A stretch of DNA of 64,000 nt from Allolobophora icterica (Eukaryota > Annelida > Clitellata > Crassiclitellata > Lumbricidae), in contig OY744605.1 of assembly GCA_963556255.1 (NCBI GenBank), forward strand, positions 65,281,730-65,345,729, written 5' to 3'. Below the pieces are notes generated by a model that saw only the letters and a list, made by a program, of their open reading frames with translations, did no database searches and had not been told where the DNA came from. Below, piece by piece: positions 36,534 through 47,334 of this stretch (positions within the stretch are counted from its first letter, which is position 1; every line of letters starts with the position of its first letter). A program made the position numbers and the translations under genes.

Positions 36534-36812
36534 TAATGCTTCGTTCGGACAAGGCCAAGCCATTAGACTATGGTCATCTGAACTCAACGCACGTGGCTCA
36601 CATGAAGACCTTTTGGCTAGATCTTGTGGCTATAATTAATACTGAAAACCTTGTGTCTAAATATAGAACTCGATTCAGCGAGTGCAACATTTCGTTTGGC
36701 GGACGGGCATCATGGTTTGTATATAGACCGTATACATTACTTTTATTACATATAAAACAGGGATCACATACTGGTTCTATATTTAAGTTGCTCAGTTCGC
36801 TTCAATATATAC

Positions 36813-37970
36813 ATGTATATAGAAGAGCTTATTAAAGAAACACTGGAAGACATGAAGGAGGGTATCAAGGTTGGAGGCAGACTGATTAAGGCTCTCAGGT
36901 TCGCAGATGACCAGGCAATGATGGCGGAAAGTCAGAGAGGCCTACACAGTGGCGTCACTAGCGTTGGTGTCACCCAGTGCGGAAGTCATGGTGTCACACC
37001 CATTAGATTTAGAAAGTTCAAAAAAGTAAATTAGCAGAGAGTTTTAGGTAAATTGATACGGATACAGTACATGTAAGCTGGCTTACAAAAATGTTTTTGT
37101 TGTTATCTGTTATTGTCAATTTGAAAATAATAAATTTCTGCTGAAACTCTGCAAAAATTTTTTTTAGCCAGACATTTAGCATTTTGGTGTCACCACTCTG
37201 AAGGTGTCACCCGGTGCCGCACCCCCCGCACCTCCCTAGTGACGCCACTGGGCCTACTTGATGGACCGACTAAACACCATATCAATTGAATACGGTATGA
37301 AAACAAACATCAAAAAGACGAAGGTAATGAGGATAAGTTAAGGAAAAGAAAGTTCAGTCAAAATAAAAAATTGGTGGAGAGGAAATAGGGCAAGTAAAAG
37401 AATTCTGCTACCTGGGAAGCATGATTACGACAGATGCCAAATGCCATAAGGAAATTAGAAGAAGAATAGGCCTAGCACTGGGTAAAGAGGCATTCACAAA
37501 CAGGAAAGAGCTATTGAGAGGAAAATGAACAGGAATCTGAAGAAAAGAATGGTTAAGACACTGGTGCGGACTGCGGAGTGTGGTGTTGTACATGTCAGAG
37601 ATATGGACTATGAGGAAAGCGGACATCAATACACTGGAGGCGTTCGAGATGTGGATTTGGAGAACAATGAAGAAGATCAGCTGGACAGAACATAAAACAA
37701 ACGAAAAACTGTTGGGAAGGATTGGAGAAGAAACGTCCTTGATAAACACACTAAGAAAGAGGCAGAAGAAATGGATCGGACGCACACTGAGAGGGGACTC
37801 TCTCCTAAGAAATGTAATCGAGGGAAGAATGGAGGGGAGGAGGACAAGGGGAAGACACAAGACAGATGATGCTGGATTGGATGATAAAAGGATACAAAAG
37901 ACTCAAAGAAGAGGCTCAAAATCGAGAGAAGTCAGACGTTTGAACCTGCCTGAAGGCAGAGAACCATAAG
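36813..37970 (+). mobile_element. RTE-type LINE fragment (RT active site to C-terminus), interrupted
   Basis: The plus frame before the insertion reads IKVGGRLIKALRFADDQAMM, with the RT catalytic FADD box. After a 304-bp inserted element, the frame (damaged to about 37570) resumes with ADINTLEAFEMWIWRTMKKI, SWTEHKTNEKLLGRIGEE, WIGRTLRGDSLLRNVIEGRM and GRHKT, the typical C-terminal segment of these LINEs. A related minus-strand copy lies at 60560-60990. Multiple frameshifts: inactive. Confidence 0.8.
36947..37250. mobile_element. hAT-like MITE, 304 bp, inserted in the LINE
   Basis: Perfect 15-bp terminal inverted repeats CAGTGGCGTCACTAG (36947-36961) and CTAGTGACGCCACTG (37236-37250). They are flanked by the near-perfect 8-bp duplication GGCCTACA/GGCCTACT. 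Eight-base duplications with CAG-G ends are the hAT signature. It has no ORF of its own. Confidence 0.8.
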
Positions 37971-38148
37971 AAGAAGTTCGCTTTAGTCTATTTCTAACAC
38001 TTAAACGTTTATAATATTATTAATTCAATTTTTCCTGTATATAAAACATTCCTCCACGGCTATCCGTTAATTGATTGCTGCCGATAATCAAAGAGAGGCG
38101 CCGACCGTCATTTTAGACAATTAGTCTAAGTCTAGATCGCCTTAGAAT

Positions 38149-38255
38149 CAGGGCCCTGCGCCGGCCAAACTGTCGGCCGCCGGCACGCCGACAAAAATAT
38201 CGGCGGCGGCGCCTACGAAATGTCGGCAGCGCGGCGCCACCGGCGCAGGGCTCTG
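38149..38255. mobile_element. GC-rich 107-bp inverted-repeat element
   Basis: The ends CAGGGCCCTGCGCCGG and CCGGCGCAGGGCTCTG are imperfect inverted repeats (15/16). The interior is GCCGGC/GGCGGCGGCGCC-rich in an AT-rich setting. Possibly a tiny hAT-type MITE; no clean target duplication was seen. Confidence 0.5.
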
Positions 38256-38265
38256 GTCTAGCTGT

Positions 38266-38360
38266 TGCGGACTTGATATGGCATAGCGCCGGCGAATAAG
38301 CTGGTTTCCCTGTGGCTTTTGTGTGGCGCTGAGAAATTTCGGAGATATACATTTACATAT
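38266..38360 (+). repeat. Dispersed repeat E (GGCTTTTGTGTGGCGCT)
   Basis: TTGCGGACTTGATATGGC, ATAGCGCCGGCG and GTGGCTTTTGTGTGGCGCT recur at 47015-47062 (+) and 48596-48672 (-), and weakly near 48370-48470. Confidence 0.65.
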
Positions 38361-38502
38361 AATGCAATTTAGTCTATGAATATACATATGGCATACATAT
38401 GCACACATATTACATATGGCATACATATGCATACATTCAATCCCGGTGATGATTGCTCTCGGGCTTAGATTAGGCATAATGCAAAGCTAGGCATGCACGC
38501 AC

Positions 38503-38730
<228 letters not shown>

Positions 38731-39214
38731 TGTGTGCGTGTACGTGCATTTGTGTGTGTGGCTGTGTGCGCATACAAAGAGTCTATAAGCCGTTCAAATA
38801 TTATATTTATAGCAACACAAGGGGAATGGTTCAAAAATACCAAGTCGTCGAAGATTAATTGTGTCCTAAATCTAAAAATAAACACTCATATTGTAAGAAT
38901 TACTATCATCGCTGTCAAGGACGAAGTATACCATCGCATGCGTACTGCATATCGCACAGTATGTATACAGGCGACTAAATGTAAATGTACACGTTTCTGT
39001 AACGACCGTCTGGCACCGATCCTGCTCATTTCTCGATGAATTGAGACATCCTTAGCCACTACTGTCCGTTTGAAAAGGTGCCATTTTAAATATATATCCA
39101 CGATTTGTATGTAATGGTCTCATGCACAGAGATAGGCCTACCTTCGCGTACGCTTATAACCAACAAGGTTAATCAGGCCACTGTATATTTAGTAGGCCAT
39201 TTATGTATATAGAC

Positions 39215-39217
<3 letters not shown>

Positions 39218-39262
<45 letters not shown>

Positions 39263-39285
39263 ATATATATATATAATATATATGA
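39218..39285. repeat. (TA)n microsatellite
   Basis: Alternating TA with two ATGAAATA interruptions. Confidence 0.95.
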
Positions 39286-39369
39286 AATCAAAATTTCATT
39301 TGAAGTCTGTCATAAGCAGTCCATCAATGTGCCGAACATTTTGCATCAGATCATTACTTGTTAATGGCT

Positions 39370-40515
39370 GGGGTCAGCATGAAGCTGAAAGTAAGAAATA
39401 TACGGAAGAAGATCCGATGTGGCAAAGGTCATTCGAGGAACGGCTATAGACTGCAGTAAAGTACCTTGTTGTGCGAAGGATGAAGACATGTAAACGAGGA
39501 GAGCATAAACACTGCAGTGGAGGTGGTATATGGGGAGAAATTAGAGACACAGATACAGAAGTAGCACAAGCGATTATAGTAGGGTTTAGCAAAACACAAA
39601 GGAGAGCACCGTGGATTTCATGGAACAGAGAAGGCAGATGAGGGTAATAAAAATACACAGCGAAGACAACAGGAAACAGTGCAACAGGATAACAAAAAAG
39701 CGAGGCAATGTAAGGAGCAGTGGCTCCTTACGAGATGAGGAAAGCAGTGCAAGGATGCAAAATACCCGGGAACTTTTCCAGACAGAAAATTAAATTTGTG
39801 GCACATCTAGCCCACGACTGTCAACAGTAAACGACAAAAATGGAAAACTACTGGGCAATACTGCAGAAATTACAAATGGGTGTAAACAATACTATGAGGA
39901 TCTATATAATGAAAGGAATCCGGTGGACAGTACGGTGCTAGCTAAACTACCAGCAAGTAATACTCACGAACAAATGCAGGGCATAGTCAGAGGCAATGTA
40001 CACGAAACTTGAAAACGAGGAGGGCACCCGAAGAGACAATATAAACTAATATATCAGCAAAAAAACAAAACTTAAACTTAAAAAACATTTGTCACTCCAG
40101 TGCTATTGCCTTTTGTATGGGCCCAAATGTCGGTGCGTATACTGAAGAATGTCGAATGAAGGCTAATTAGTGACGGAAATGATTTGGCTAAGAAGAATAC
40201 CGGGTAGAACCAGACAAGACAGGATTCGCAATGAGGAGATCTGGAAGGTGTTGGGTCAGGTAAAGACACTGGTGGACAAGATTAAACAAAAGAAGACTGA
40301 CTTGGTTTGGACATGTAGCCTAAGAAGGATGGACAACAGGAGACTATACGCCAGAGCACTTTATATATCGTCACGTGGAGGGAATACGGAGCCCGGGAAG
40401 ACATACAGAGACATATGTGACCAACATAATCTGAAAGCGCAAGGAATGAATATAAGAACTGCCGTTGACACAAATCACACAATCAGAGACAGAACGAAAT
40501 GGATAAATAAGTAAG
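39370..40515 (+). mobile_element. RTE-like LINE, internally deleted
   Basis: A decayed linker between endonuclease and RT is readable at about 39826-39925 (NDKNGKLLGNTAEITNGC, QYYEDLYNERNP). From 40170 the C-terminus follows: RRIPGRTRQDRIRNEEIWKV, DKIKQKKTDLVW, RMDNRRLYARALY, KTYRDICD and IRTAVDTN..DRTKW, ending in an (AAGT)n tail. The RT core is missing, so this copy lost its middle. The family is known for the RRI-GRTRRDRIRN signature. Confidence 0.7.
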
Positions 40516-40714
40516 TAAGTATATTCTTCATTATACCACCTGCAAACGCACTGTGGCTAACAATACAGGTCATACAAATAGCTGCATAAGAAACTGATAA
40601 AAATAATAGCATACAGAAAGATAGACATAATTTCGGTCAAGTGTTCAGATAAGTGAGTGAGTATTATTTAACTAATGTTAGTGTTGGATAGAGACCATAA
40701 ATTATATAATAATT
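40516..40714. other. AT-rich spacer between two LINE fragments
   Basis: No coding signal. Confidence 0.4.
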
Positions 40715-41768
40715 TTAGAGGTATAACATCCTGGTTATGAAACTCTTGCGAGTAAGCGCATCCGCCCTGGGAATTTCCTGATTATGCGAGCGGGGTCGGA
40801 GCTCACAGGTGCAGATTTTTTGTTGGGGGAAGCAGAGCATGGAGAACATGACCAGGGCTATGCAGCACCGCAGTGAAGAGGGCTCTATCAGCCCTCGCAC
40901 ATAGAGCATCAAATGATTCGGAGCCTGCCGGTAGATACCCAAGTCGCACCAGTCTCCTGACTTGAGCGCTGAGAAGGGAGCGCTTTTCAACATTTAGAAA
41001 GCCCCACCAGGCCGGTGAGGCATATAGCAACCTTGCAAGCGTGGTTGCTCTGACTACATCGTGCAGACGGGGCCCCTCGAGACCATGGGCGGTGAGGCAG
41101 CGTAAGGCGTAAAGGGATCGGCCAGCCTTAGTGCATAAGCGTTGGACATGGGAGTCGAAGCGCAAGCGGTCGGATATAGTCACACCAAGGAAAACCGATT
41201 CAGTGACCCTAGCGATGCCAGGGACAGAGGAGGGGAAATCAATTGACCCTGAGCTGGGGCACCTAACTATCATCTCCTTGGACTTTGCACAATTGAGCTT
41301 GAGGTTGCAGGAGACTGCCCATTTGGTGATATGCTCCAGCTACTCAGCTACTGTAGTGAGAATGGCAGAGGCCGGAATCAGAAGGTAACAATCATCAGCG
41401 TATTTGAGTAGGCGGTTCATTGGGTTGATTGGCCTGAGTCCTTTGATGGCTACCAAGAAGTGGAGCGGTCCTAGGCCAGAACCTTGTATGATGCTGGCAT
41501 TTATTTTACAATATGAAGAGATTACTCCGAGAAATTTAGTACAATGCTGACGGTCATGAAGGAGCGCAATTATCCAGTTGAATAAGAAATCGGGTATAGG
41601 CAGGGAAGTAAGCTGTTCGGCGAGAAGGGAGTGTCGGACCGTATCGAATGCTCGAGAGAAGTCCAGCGCCAATAGGCGCACGTAGGGTTCACCCTGCAGC
41701 ATATCGAGGAGGTTGTGGGTGAGGGCTATCAGGGCAGAAGTATTGGTCGTCAAAGTCTTGGTTTTCGC
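40715..41768 (-). mobile_element. CR1-like LINE reverse transcriptase, nearly continuous frame
   Basis: The minus-strand frame reads NTSALIALTHNLLDMLQ, RLLALDFSRAFDTVRHSLLA (RT motif with catalytic Asp), IIQGSGLGPLHFLV and LLKYADDCYLLIP (YADD active site). A single in-frame TAG follows near 41340. The same frame continues through KSKEMIVRCPSS, FLGVTISDRLRFDSHVQRLC, RSLYALRCL and RLLYASPAWWGF to 40803. A frameshift then gives LRPRSHNQEIPRADALTRKS, the usual C-terminal end. The N-terminal endonuclease half is absent. Only two disabling lesions are visible over about 1 kb. Confidence 0.8.
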
Positions 41769-41769
41769 T

Positions 41770-42523
41770 TGGGTTAATCTTGTCCACTCACACTCTACTA
41801 GATTAGCTTCGAAAGTAAGGGTTGCATATGCTAGAACAAATATTCGTAAATTTTGTATGGTCTGCAGAGGTCCCATGGTATGGAACTACTTACCTCTAGA
41901 TATTAAATCTAGTTCATCTATAAATATATTTAAGCATAGTCTGAGGAGTTGGCTGATTGTCAGTGGAGTTGTTTCCAATTGGTTGCCCCCGATCTGAGGG
42001 GCTAGATTGACATCATCACACTAAACTTGCCCAGCTTGTCTGTCAGCACCCAGTTGATCCAGTCTGTTTATTTTTTTTTATATTTTTAATCTCTCTTTTT
42101 GTTATGTATGCTACGAGCCTGTTTACCATTAAAACAAGTCAATTTAATTTATTTCTCTGAAAGCCATCTTGTCTAAAAATTTCTGTTGTAATAGGGGGCC
42201 CTCCTTAGCGGGATCCAATCCCTTCTGGACCTCCCAATTGAGCTCAACTATCCGATTTGATTTTGATTGTTATTACTTCATATTCAAAGGCACCCCCTTT
42301 TGAGTGTGGCATTGTAGGCAGTTTACTCCTGGGCCTGTCAGATTTGATGTGAACTTTGGACTTGTGTGTACGTTGACCCAGGTATTGTATTCTGCATTTG
42401 TTTAATTTTATATATCTCTGTTTCTCTAGCAATCTGGGAATTGTTACCCAGTTCAATCTGTTATAAATTATGTACTTTTCAGTTGGTTCAATAAAATATT
42501 ATGTTATGTTATGTTATGTTATC
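41770..42523 (+). mobile_element. CR1/Jockey-like LINE, 3' end with (TTATG)n tail
   Basis: The plus frame starts abruptly with NLVHSHSTRLASKVRVAYAR, then TNIRKFCMVCRGPMVWNYLP and LDIKSSSSINIFKHSLRSWL, stopping at 41997. The roughly 500-bp 3'UTR ends in four TTATG units. It abuts the opposite-strand LINE head to head at about 41769. Confidence 0.8.
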
Positions 42524-42540
42524 ATCGGCACACACCTGAC

Positions 42541-42606
42541 GGAAAAGAAGGAGGAGGCGGAGGGGAGGGAGAGGAGGAGGAGAAGAAGAAGAAGAAGAAG
42601 AAGAAA
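42541..42606. repeat. Purine tract ending (GAA)n
   Basis: GGAGGAGGCGGAGGGGAGG followed by GAAGAAGAAGAAGAAG. Confidence 0.9.
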
Positions 42607-43022
42607 TTTACCATTCCCGGACCAGTAATATAATATGCCTTCAAGGACGTCAGTAATGGCCTGAGTCCATGTCACCCTTTTAGAAATTTAACGATGAGTA
42701 TAAAATTGGCTTCCTGCGTACGACAAATTGCAGGAAACGGTTTTTCGCGCGATAATAGTGAAATAGAAGGCCTAGTACGGAAGGCAAGTATAGTGTCGGT
42801 CAGGCCACACTATAAGAAGCAGACAGCGCAAGAGGGTTTGAATGAAGTCTACAGCTGAGCTGCCACACTATAGGCTTATGTGTTTCTACATGTAGTAGAC
42901 GAGCGACGTTGGCTTCTGCATACATACGATTCCAGGCAAATTGTTTGGTTAGCGATATTTACAGTGCATTCGTGTACTGCGCGAACATAGCATATACGAA
43001 TTAAAGTCCGGGTTTGGACAAG

Positions 43023-43059
<37 letters not shown>

Positions 43060-44285
43060 TTATGTTTGCGGTTTATGGGGACTCGCGTCGGTATACAACC
43101 AACATTACGCGGGCCTAAAATTTTATGGGGACATGACCCGGGTCCCCATAAAACATGTGCCTTAGAATGTCTTAAAATGCCTTGATTCGTGCTCATTTAG
43201 TGTTTTTACAAAAATGTCCTGATAAACCACCTTATATTTTATATTGTGATTTTATGAGTCCAGTACGTGGCGCCACCTGTGCGCTGGCCAAGTACTAATC
43301 TGCAGCGAGACGGCGTTCACAGCGCCACCTGTCATCGCGGTCATACTGTATTGGGTTACCGTTATGTTCGAGGCACGGCTTGTGGCGTCCTCTACCGTCC
43401 ACAAATATTTAAATGAGTTAGTAATATAAAGAGTGGACTAATATTTCGAGCGTTCTTGAGCGTAATAACCATGTTAGATTTTATTGTAAAGTTATTCTCA
43501 GTTGAATGTCTTAATTAATGACTAGAAATACATAACAAAGCCAAGAAGCAGCTAAAGCTCCGCGTGAGCCAATGGTTTCAATTTATTTATAAACAAACTT
43601 GCGCGTTTTTAATCAAAGTGACCTCTTATTTCGTCTGCAGATGATTTCTATAGCCGAACATGACTCTAAAATATTAGCAATTTAGAGGAAAATATAACTA
43701 ATTCATTTATCTAATTTCACGCTCTATAAATAATTCGCCCAGTAGGCCTAATCGTACATAAGCCTACAGGTTGTATCACTTGTATGGAGGTCTACAATTA
43801 TTCGACATCTTTTTGCTTGCTTTATTTATTATGAACATATAATTTTTTATTTCATTTCGTTTTGGGCAGATCTAGAGGTAGGACACATTAACCATGGTCC
43901 TCCCAATCTAATAAAGTATTACAGGCTACGGCCTGAACATAGTGGATTTTCTTTAGCAAGCTCAATTGGTTATTTTTGCACTGGCTTTTAAAATTCCAGG
44001 CGAACAGATTATGGTCAGCTTGACCATTTTAAATCCGTCTTTGAGTGTAGCAAAACGCAAAAAAATACAGCTACACATTTCTTCTGCAACTTTGAACTAG
44101 TGTCCGTAGCAAGTCAAGCACGAGCTTCCAGTTTCGGCGAATGCACTGACACAAAGCTGGCGATTTACTTTCAGGATCTAACGAGTTACACGCCTATATT
44201 TTGTAATATAGTTTTCGTTTCTAAAGTTTTAGATTAGACCCTAATTAGAGAAGCATACAGTATCATATTTAGGGAATACAGTATC
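42607..44285. other. Intergenic, no gene recognised
   Basis: (TA)n at 43029-43056. A palindromic block TTTTATGGGGAC (43121-43132) pairs with GTCCCCATAAAA (43142-43153). No coding frame. Confidence 0.5.
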
Positions 44286-44319
44286 ACTTTGGAACCTATA
44301 AAGTGATGACTCGTACACA

Positions 44320-44530
44320 ATTTCCGCGAGACATGTATATCGATCGGATTACAACTTACACTGTGGGGACATATATATATATAAATTTAAGAATATAACC
44401 TACTTTATGGAGACATGTATATCGATCGGATAAGAACTTACACTGTGGGGTCAAAACTTAAGAATGGAACCTACTTTATAGAGACAAGTAGGCCCTAGGC
44501 CTATATATCGATCGGATTCCAACTCACAAT
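44320..44530. repeat. ~85-bp degenerate tandem repeat
   Basis: ATGTATATCGATCGGAT recurs at about 44332, 44414 and 44502, each followed by AACTTACACTGTGGGG-like sequence and AAC(C)TACTTTAT. A weaker fourth unit extends toward 44640. Confidence 0.75.
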
Positions 44531-44691
44531 GCGGAGTCCTGCGTATAGCTTATGAATAGAGCAATACTTAGAGGGGGTCTGTGTATATAAATTTGAATTT
44601 AACTCACCCTTTGGGGACATATAAGGGCTTATATAGTTCTACATCGTGTATATAGAACCGTATTTATGCGGACATGCCTATCAGTCTTGTT

Positions 44692-44806
44692 GTCAACTCC
44701 GCCACTGTTCGTACTCTGGCAGAGCCAGTCCTAAGCCTGAATAAAGGAGGGGCGACGCTAATGGTCTTTGTTACCACACAGTGTCGTTAAACTGCAACTA
44801 CTAGTC
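44692..44806 (+). repeat. SINE family B, 3' portion
   Basis: AACTCCGCCACTG, AGCCAGTCCTAAGCCTGAAT, GGGGCGACGCTAATGG and TCTTTGTTACCACA, colinear with 698-832 and with the reverse of 20664-20871. Confidence 0.65.
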
Positions 44807-44970
44807 TTGTTGTCAAGACCTTGAACCTCAAGACCAAGACCTTGAACCTCAAGACCAGGACTTTTGGTCTTAAGACCAAGACCAAGACTTTGAACCTCAA
44901 GACCAAGACTTTGAACCTCAAGACCAAGACCAAGACCTTGAACCTCAAGACCAAGACCGAGACCAAGGTA
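44806..44970 (+). repeat. AAGACC minisatellite, copy 1
   Basis: Repeats of (GAACCTCAAGACCAAGACC) with a central 12-bp palindrome GGTCTTAAGACC, starting AGTCTTGTTGTCAAGACC. A second copy with the same start is at 46131-46315. Confidence 0.8.
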
Positions 44971-44977
44971 AAAAATA

Positions 44978-45578
44978 TTAACCGTTATAGGGTCACCGGG
45001 GGGTAAAAAAATACCCCCATCTCGGTTTTTCACGGAAATTTAAAAAAAATCCCTGAAAATAGTTGAAGAAATCGCTTCTATGACTTTTCCTAAACATGTT
45101 AAATCCACAGAATGCATCCAGTTTCATTAGTTTGTCATGCACCCAAATCAGCTATAAAGTACGAAAATGCACCACGTCGTAGCTATTTTACTCAGGAATT
45201 TATAAACATAACATTATACATGCTTTACATATGAGTGTCTTGCTGTTACAATGTCTCCTTATCAGTATCTGAACAGTATATATAGAAATCGTTTTGGTTT
45301 CATCAAATTAGGATGAATAAATGAAGTTCTGCTAAATTATGACATTATAAACTCAATATTACAATGTACACAAACGGTACCGTTCAGCATTTACTGAACA
45401 GACATTCTGCATCTGCAGAGAGGGAAAGTGGGCAGGATAAGCAGGAATATGCAAGTGTTTTGACTCCAAGCTTTCCGCACACGAAACTGTTGCACTTAGT
45501 GCATTTGTGTTCACATTTCTTGTCGTCTTTACGTGGACACGAGCGGCATCGACCACGTTTCTTCGACCGTGTGGCACG
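44978..45578 (-). mobile_element. piggyBac-like transposon, 3' end and C-terminal cysteine domain
   Basis: The minus-strand frame near 45560-45400 reads KKRGRCRSCPRKDDKKCEHK, CTKCNSFVCGK and CPLSLCRC. This is a Cys-rich zinc-binding C-terminus of the type that ends piggyBac transposases (established: CxxC pairs spaced around KD-K--KC-KCN--VC). The left boundary is TTAA (44978-44981) followed by CCGTTATAGGG, fitting piggyBac's TTAA target and CC end. The DDD catalytic part is missing: a SINE starts at about 45570 where the frame is lost. Confidence 0.6.
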
Positions 45579-45860
45579 GTGGCCGACTAGATAGAGCGCT
45601 TGGCTTGAAGCGCCGAGGTTCCGGGTTCGCTCCCCGGTCCGGTCGGTTTTAACTGTGTAGGGACCTTGAGCAAGTCCTTCACTCTCAATTGCTTAGTAGG
45701 ACGTGATGGGCGCCGCCTTGCATGGCAGCCTACAGTTAAATTCGACTCCTGTAATAACTTGTGATCATCCGTTCATACTATGACTTGTAATCATACTGCG
45801 TTGTGTCAGTTTGAAATATTTAACGAAAATTATTATCATTACCCCTCTCCCAAAAGATAT
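45569..45860 (+). repeat. SINE family C, tRNA-derived, best copy
   Basis: The head GGTGGCCGACTAGATAGAGCG (A-box-like) and GGGTTCGCTCCCCGG (B box) precede GACCTTGAGCAAGTCCTTCA, TTGCTTAGTAGGACGTGATG and CCTTGCATGGCAGCC. The tail GTGTCAGTTTGAAATATTTA leads to ATTATTATCATT. Another tRNA-headed copy is at 60305-60500 (-). Confidence 0.8.
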
Positions 45861-45884
45861 CGTAAATACTATCCCTCTTCCCGC

Positions 45885-45985
45885 TCTCTCACTCACTCCA
45901 CTCTCTCACTCACTCACTCACTAATTCTCTCTTCCTCCATTGAAACACACACCAGCTCACTCATTCACTCTCTCTCTCCATCCAA
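45885..45985. repeat. (CACT)/(CTCTCT) pyrimidine repeat
   Basis: CTCACTCACTCACTCAC and CTCTCTCTCCATCC blocks. Confidence 0.85.
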
Positions 45986-46130
45986 AAAATGCCCTCTAAC
46001 TTGTGACGTTCCTCAAGGCTCTGAACTTGGGACCATTTTGTTCATCATTTACGCTACTCCACCCAGCTTACTGACTGAAGCATGCTTATCACCAGTATCG
46101 TAATCGTTATCGTAATCTCAAGATCTACAC

Positions 46131-46315
46131 AGTCTTGTTGTCAAGACCTTAAACCTCAAGACCAAGACGAAGACCTTGAATACCAAGACCAAGACCAAGA
46201 CTTGAACCTCAAGACCAGGACCTTTGGTCTCGAGACCAAGACCAAGACTTTTGGTCTCAAGACCAAAACCAAGACTTTTAAATTGGTCTCGAGACCAAGA
46301 CCGAGACCAAGACCA
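46131..46315 (+). repeat. AAGACC minisatellite, copy 2
   Basis: Starts AGTCTTGTTGTCAAGACCTT like 44806 and contains the palindromes GGTCTCGAGACC (twice) and GGTCTCAAGACC. It ends in ACCGAGACCAAGACC. Confidence 0.8.
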
Positions 46316-47014
46316 AAAGCCACAATCACTAAAAAATAGTCAAGTCCGACTACTCGCTATTTTTGACGAAGACATGAGTCCTTTATTTTATTCAAGCAAA
46401 ACAACTCTAAACGAAGATTGCAGAGAATCCAGAATTCGTATTTACAAAAGTCCTACATGCGAAATCTTATTCCAATTGCCGTTGCGTTTTCTAAAAACAA
46501 ATTCGCTTAGAATTTTCAGACCAAGACGTGACCTGCGGGCCTCATACAAATTCTGTCATGTGAAAAAATACGTTCTACAGGTGCTGAAATCGCTGGCACA
46601 CACAATCAGCTTTTCAAGCAATGGAATCATGTAAATGTAGCCTACACATCGTGTGTCTGTTTTGAAATAATTCCATAGTAAATAGCCGCGAGTCAAAATA
46701 ATTGTCCAAACAACACTAAAGTCTCATTCACACTGAGCAATTCTATTAGTAATATTGGATAAATGTTTGAAGTGTTTGCATTTTGTTAAATGTCTGCTCA
46801 TATTGACGAAAGTTATAGCGCAGTTACCCCAAATGCCTGTCTTCTCATGTATTTTGCGAAGAATGTCATAGCCGATCTGTGTGTAATCTGTGAAAATACA
46901 AATCTTTAGCTTAAAATAAATTCAACCAGTTTTGGTGTTTAAGAAAATCACGTATACACATCGCAACCGAACTCTTCAATCTATCCTATCCTAATTATAT
47001 TGCTGGATTTTTAC
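46316..47014. other. Intergenic, no gene recognised
   Basis: The plus-strand frame at 46224-46634 begins in the minisatellite and has no domain beyond it. Confidence 0.4.
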
Positions 47015-47062
47015 ATAGCGCTGGTGAAACTGGTGTCCCTGATCCGGCTTTTGTGTGGCGCT
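47015..47062 (+). repeat. Dispersed repeat E, fragment
   Basis: ATAGCGCTGGTGAAACTGG and CGGCTTTTGTGTGGCGCTAA match the core of 38266-38360. Confidence 0.55.
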
Positions 47063-47334
47063 AATTGATGTAGCGTCAGTCAGATTAGTATTGGGCCTCA
47101 TTCAAGTGACATTTCCTAAGCAATCATATTAGTGTTCTTCTGGTTAACCAACAGACTTCAGTATTATATAACACGCCGATTCACCACTGCTCTGAGAAAT
47201 GTTGAGCATTTTAAATATTGTTGAACTCTATTAGTGTCCGTCTTATCCGTTCCGGTGCCAGGTCAGAGTCCGGGGAGGTCAAGCCGAGACAGCAGTGTGC
47301 TACGTGATGATGGTTGTGTGGTGGTGCATGGATA

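Noticed and set aside
37600..37970. Host gene encoding a basic nuclear protein
   Set aside because: EMWIWRTMKKI and WIGRTLRGDSLL identify it as a LINE ORF2 C-terminus.
45359..45577. Minus-strand 72-residue ORF (MPHGRRNVV...)
   Set aside because: It is a shadow frame; the adjacent frame carries the piggyBac-type Cys-rich peptide.
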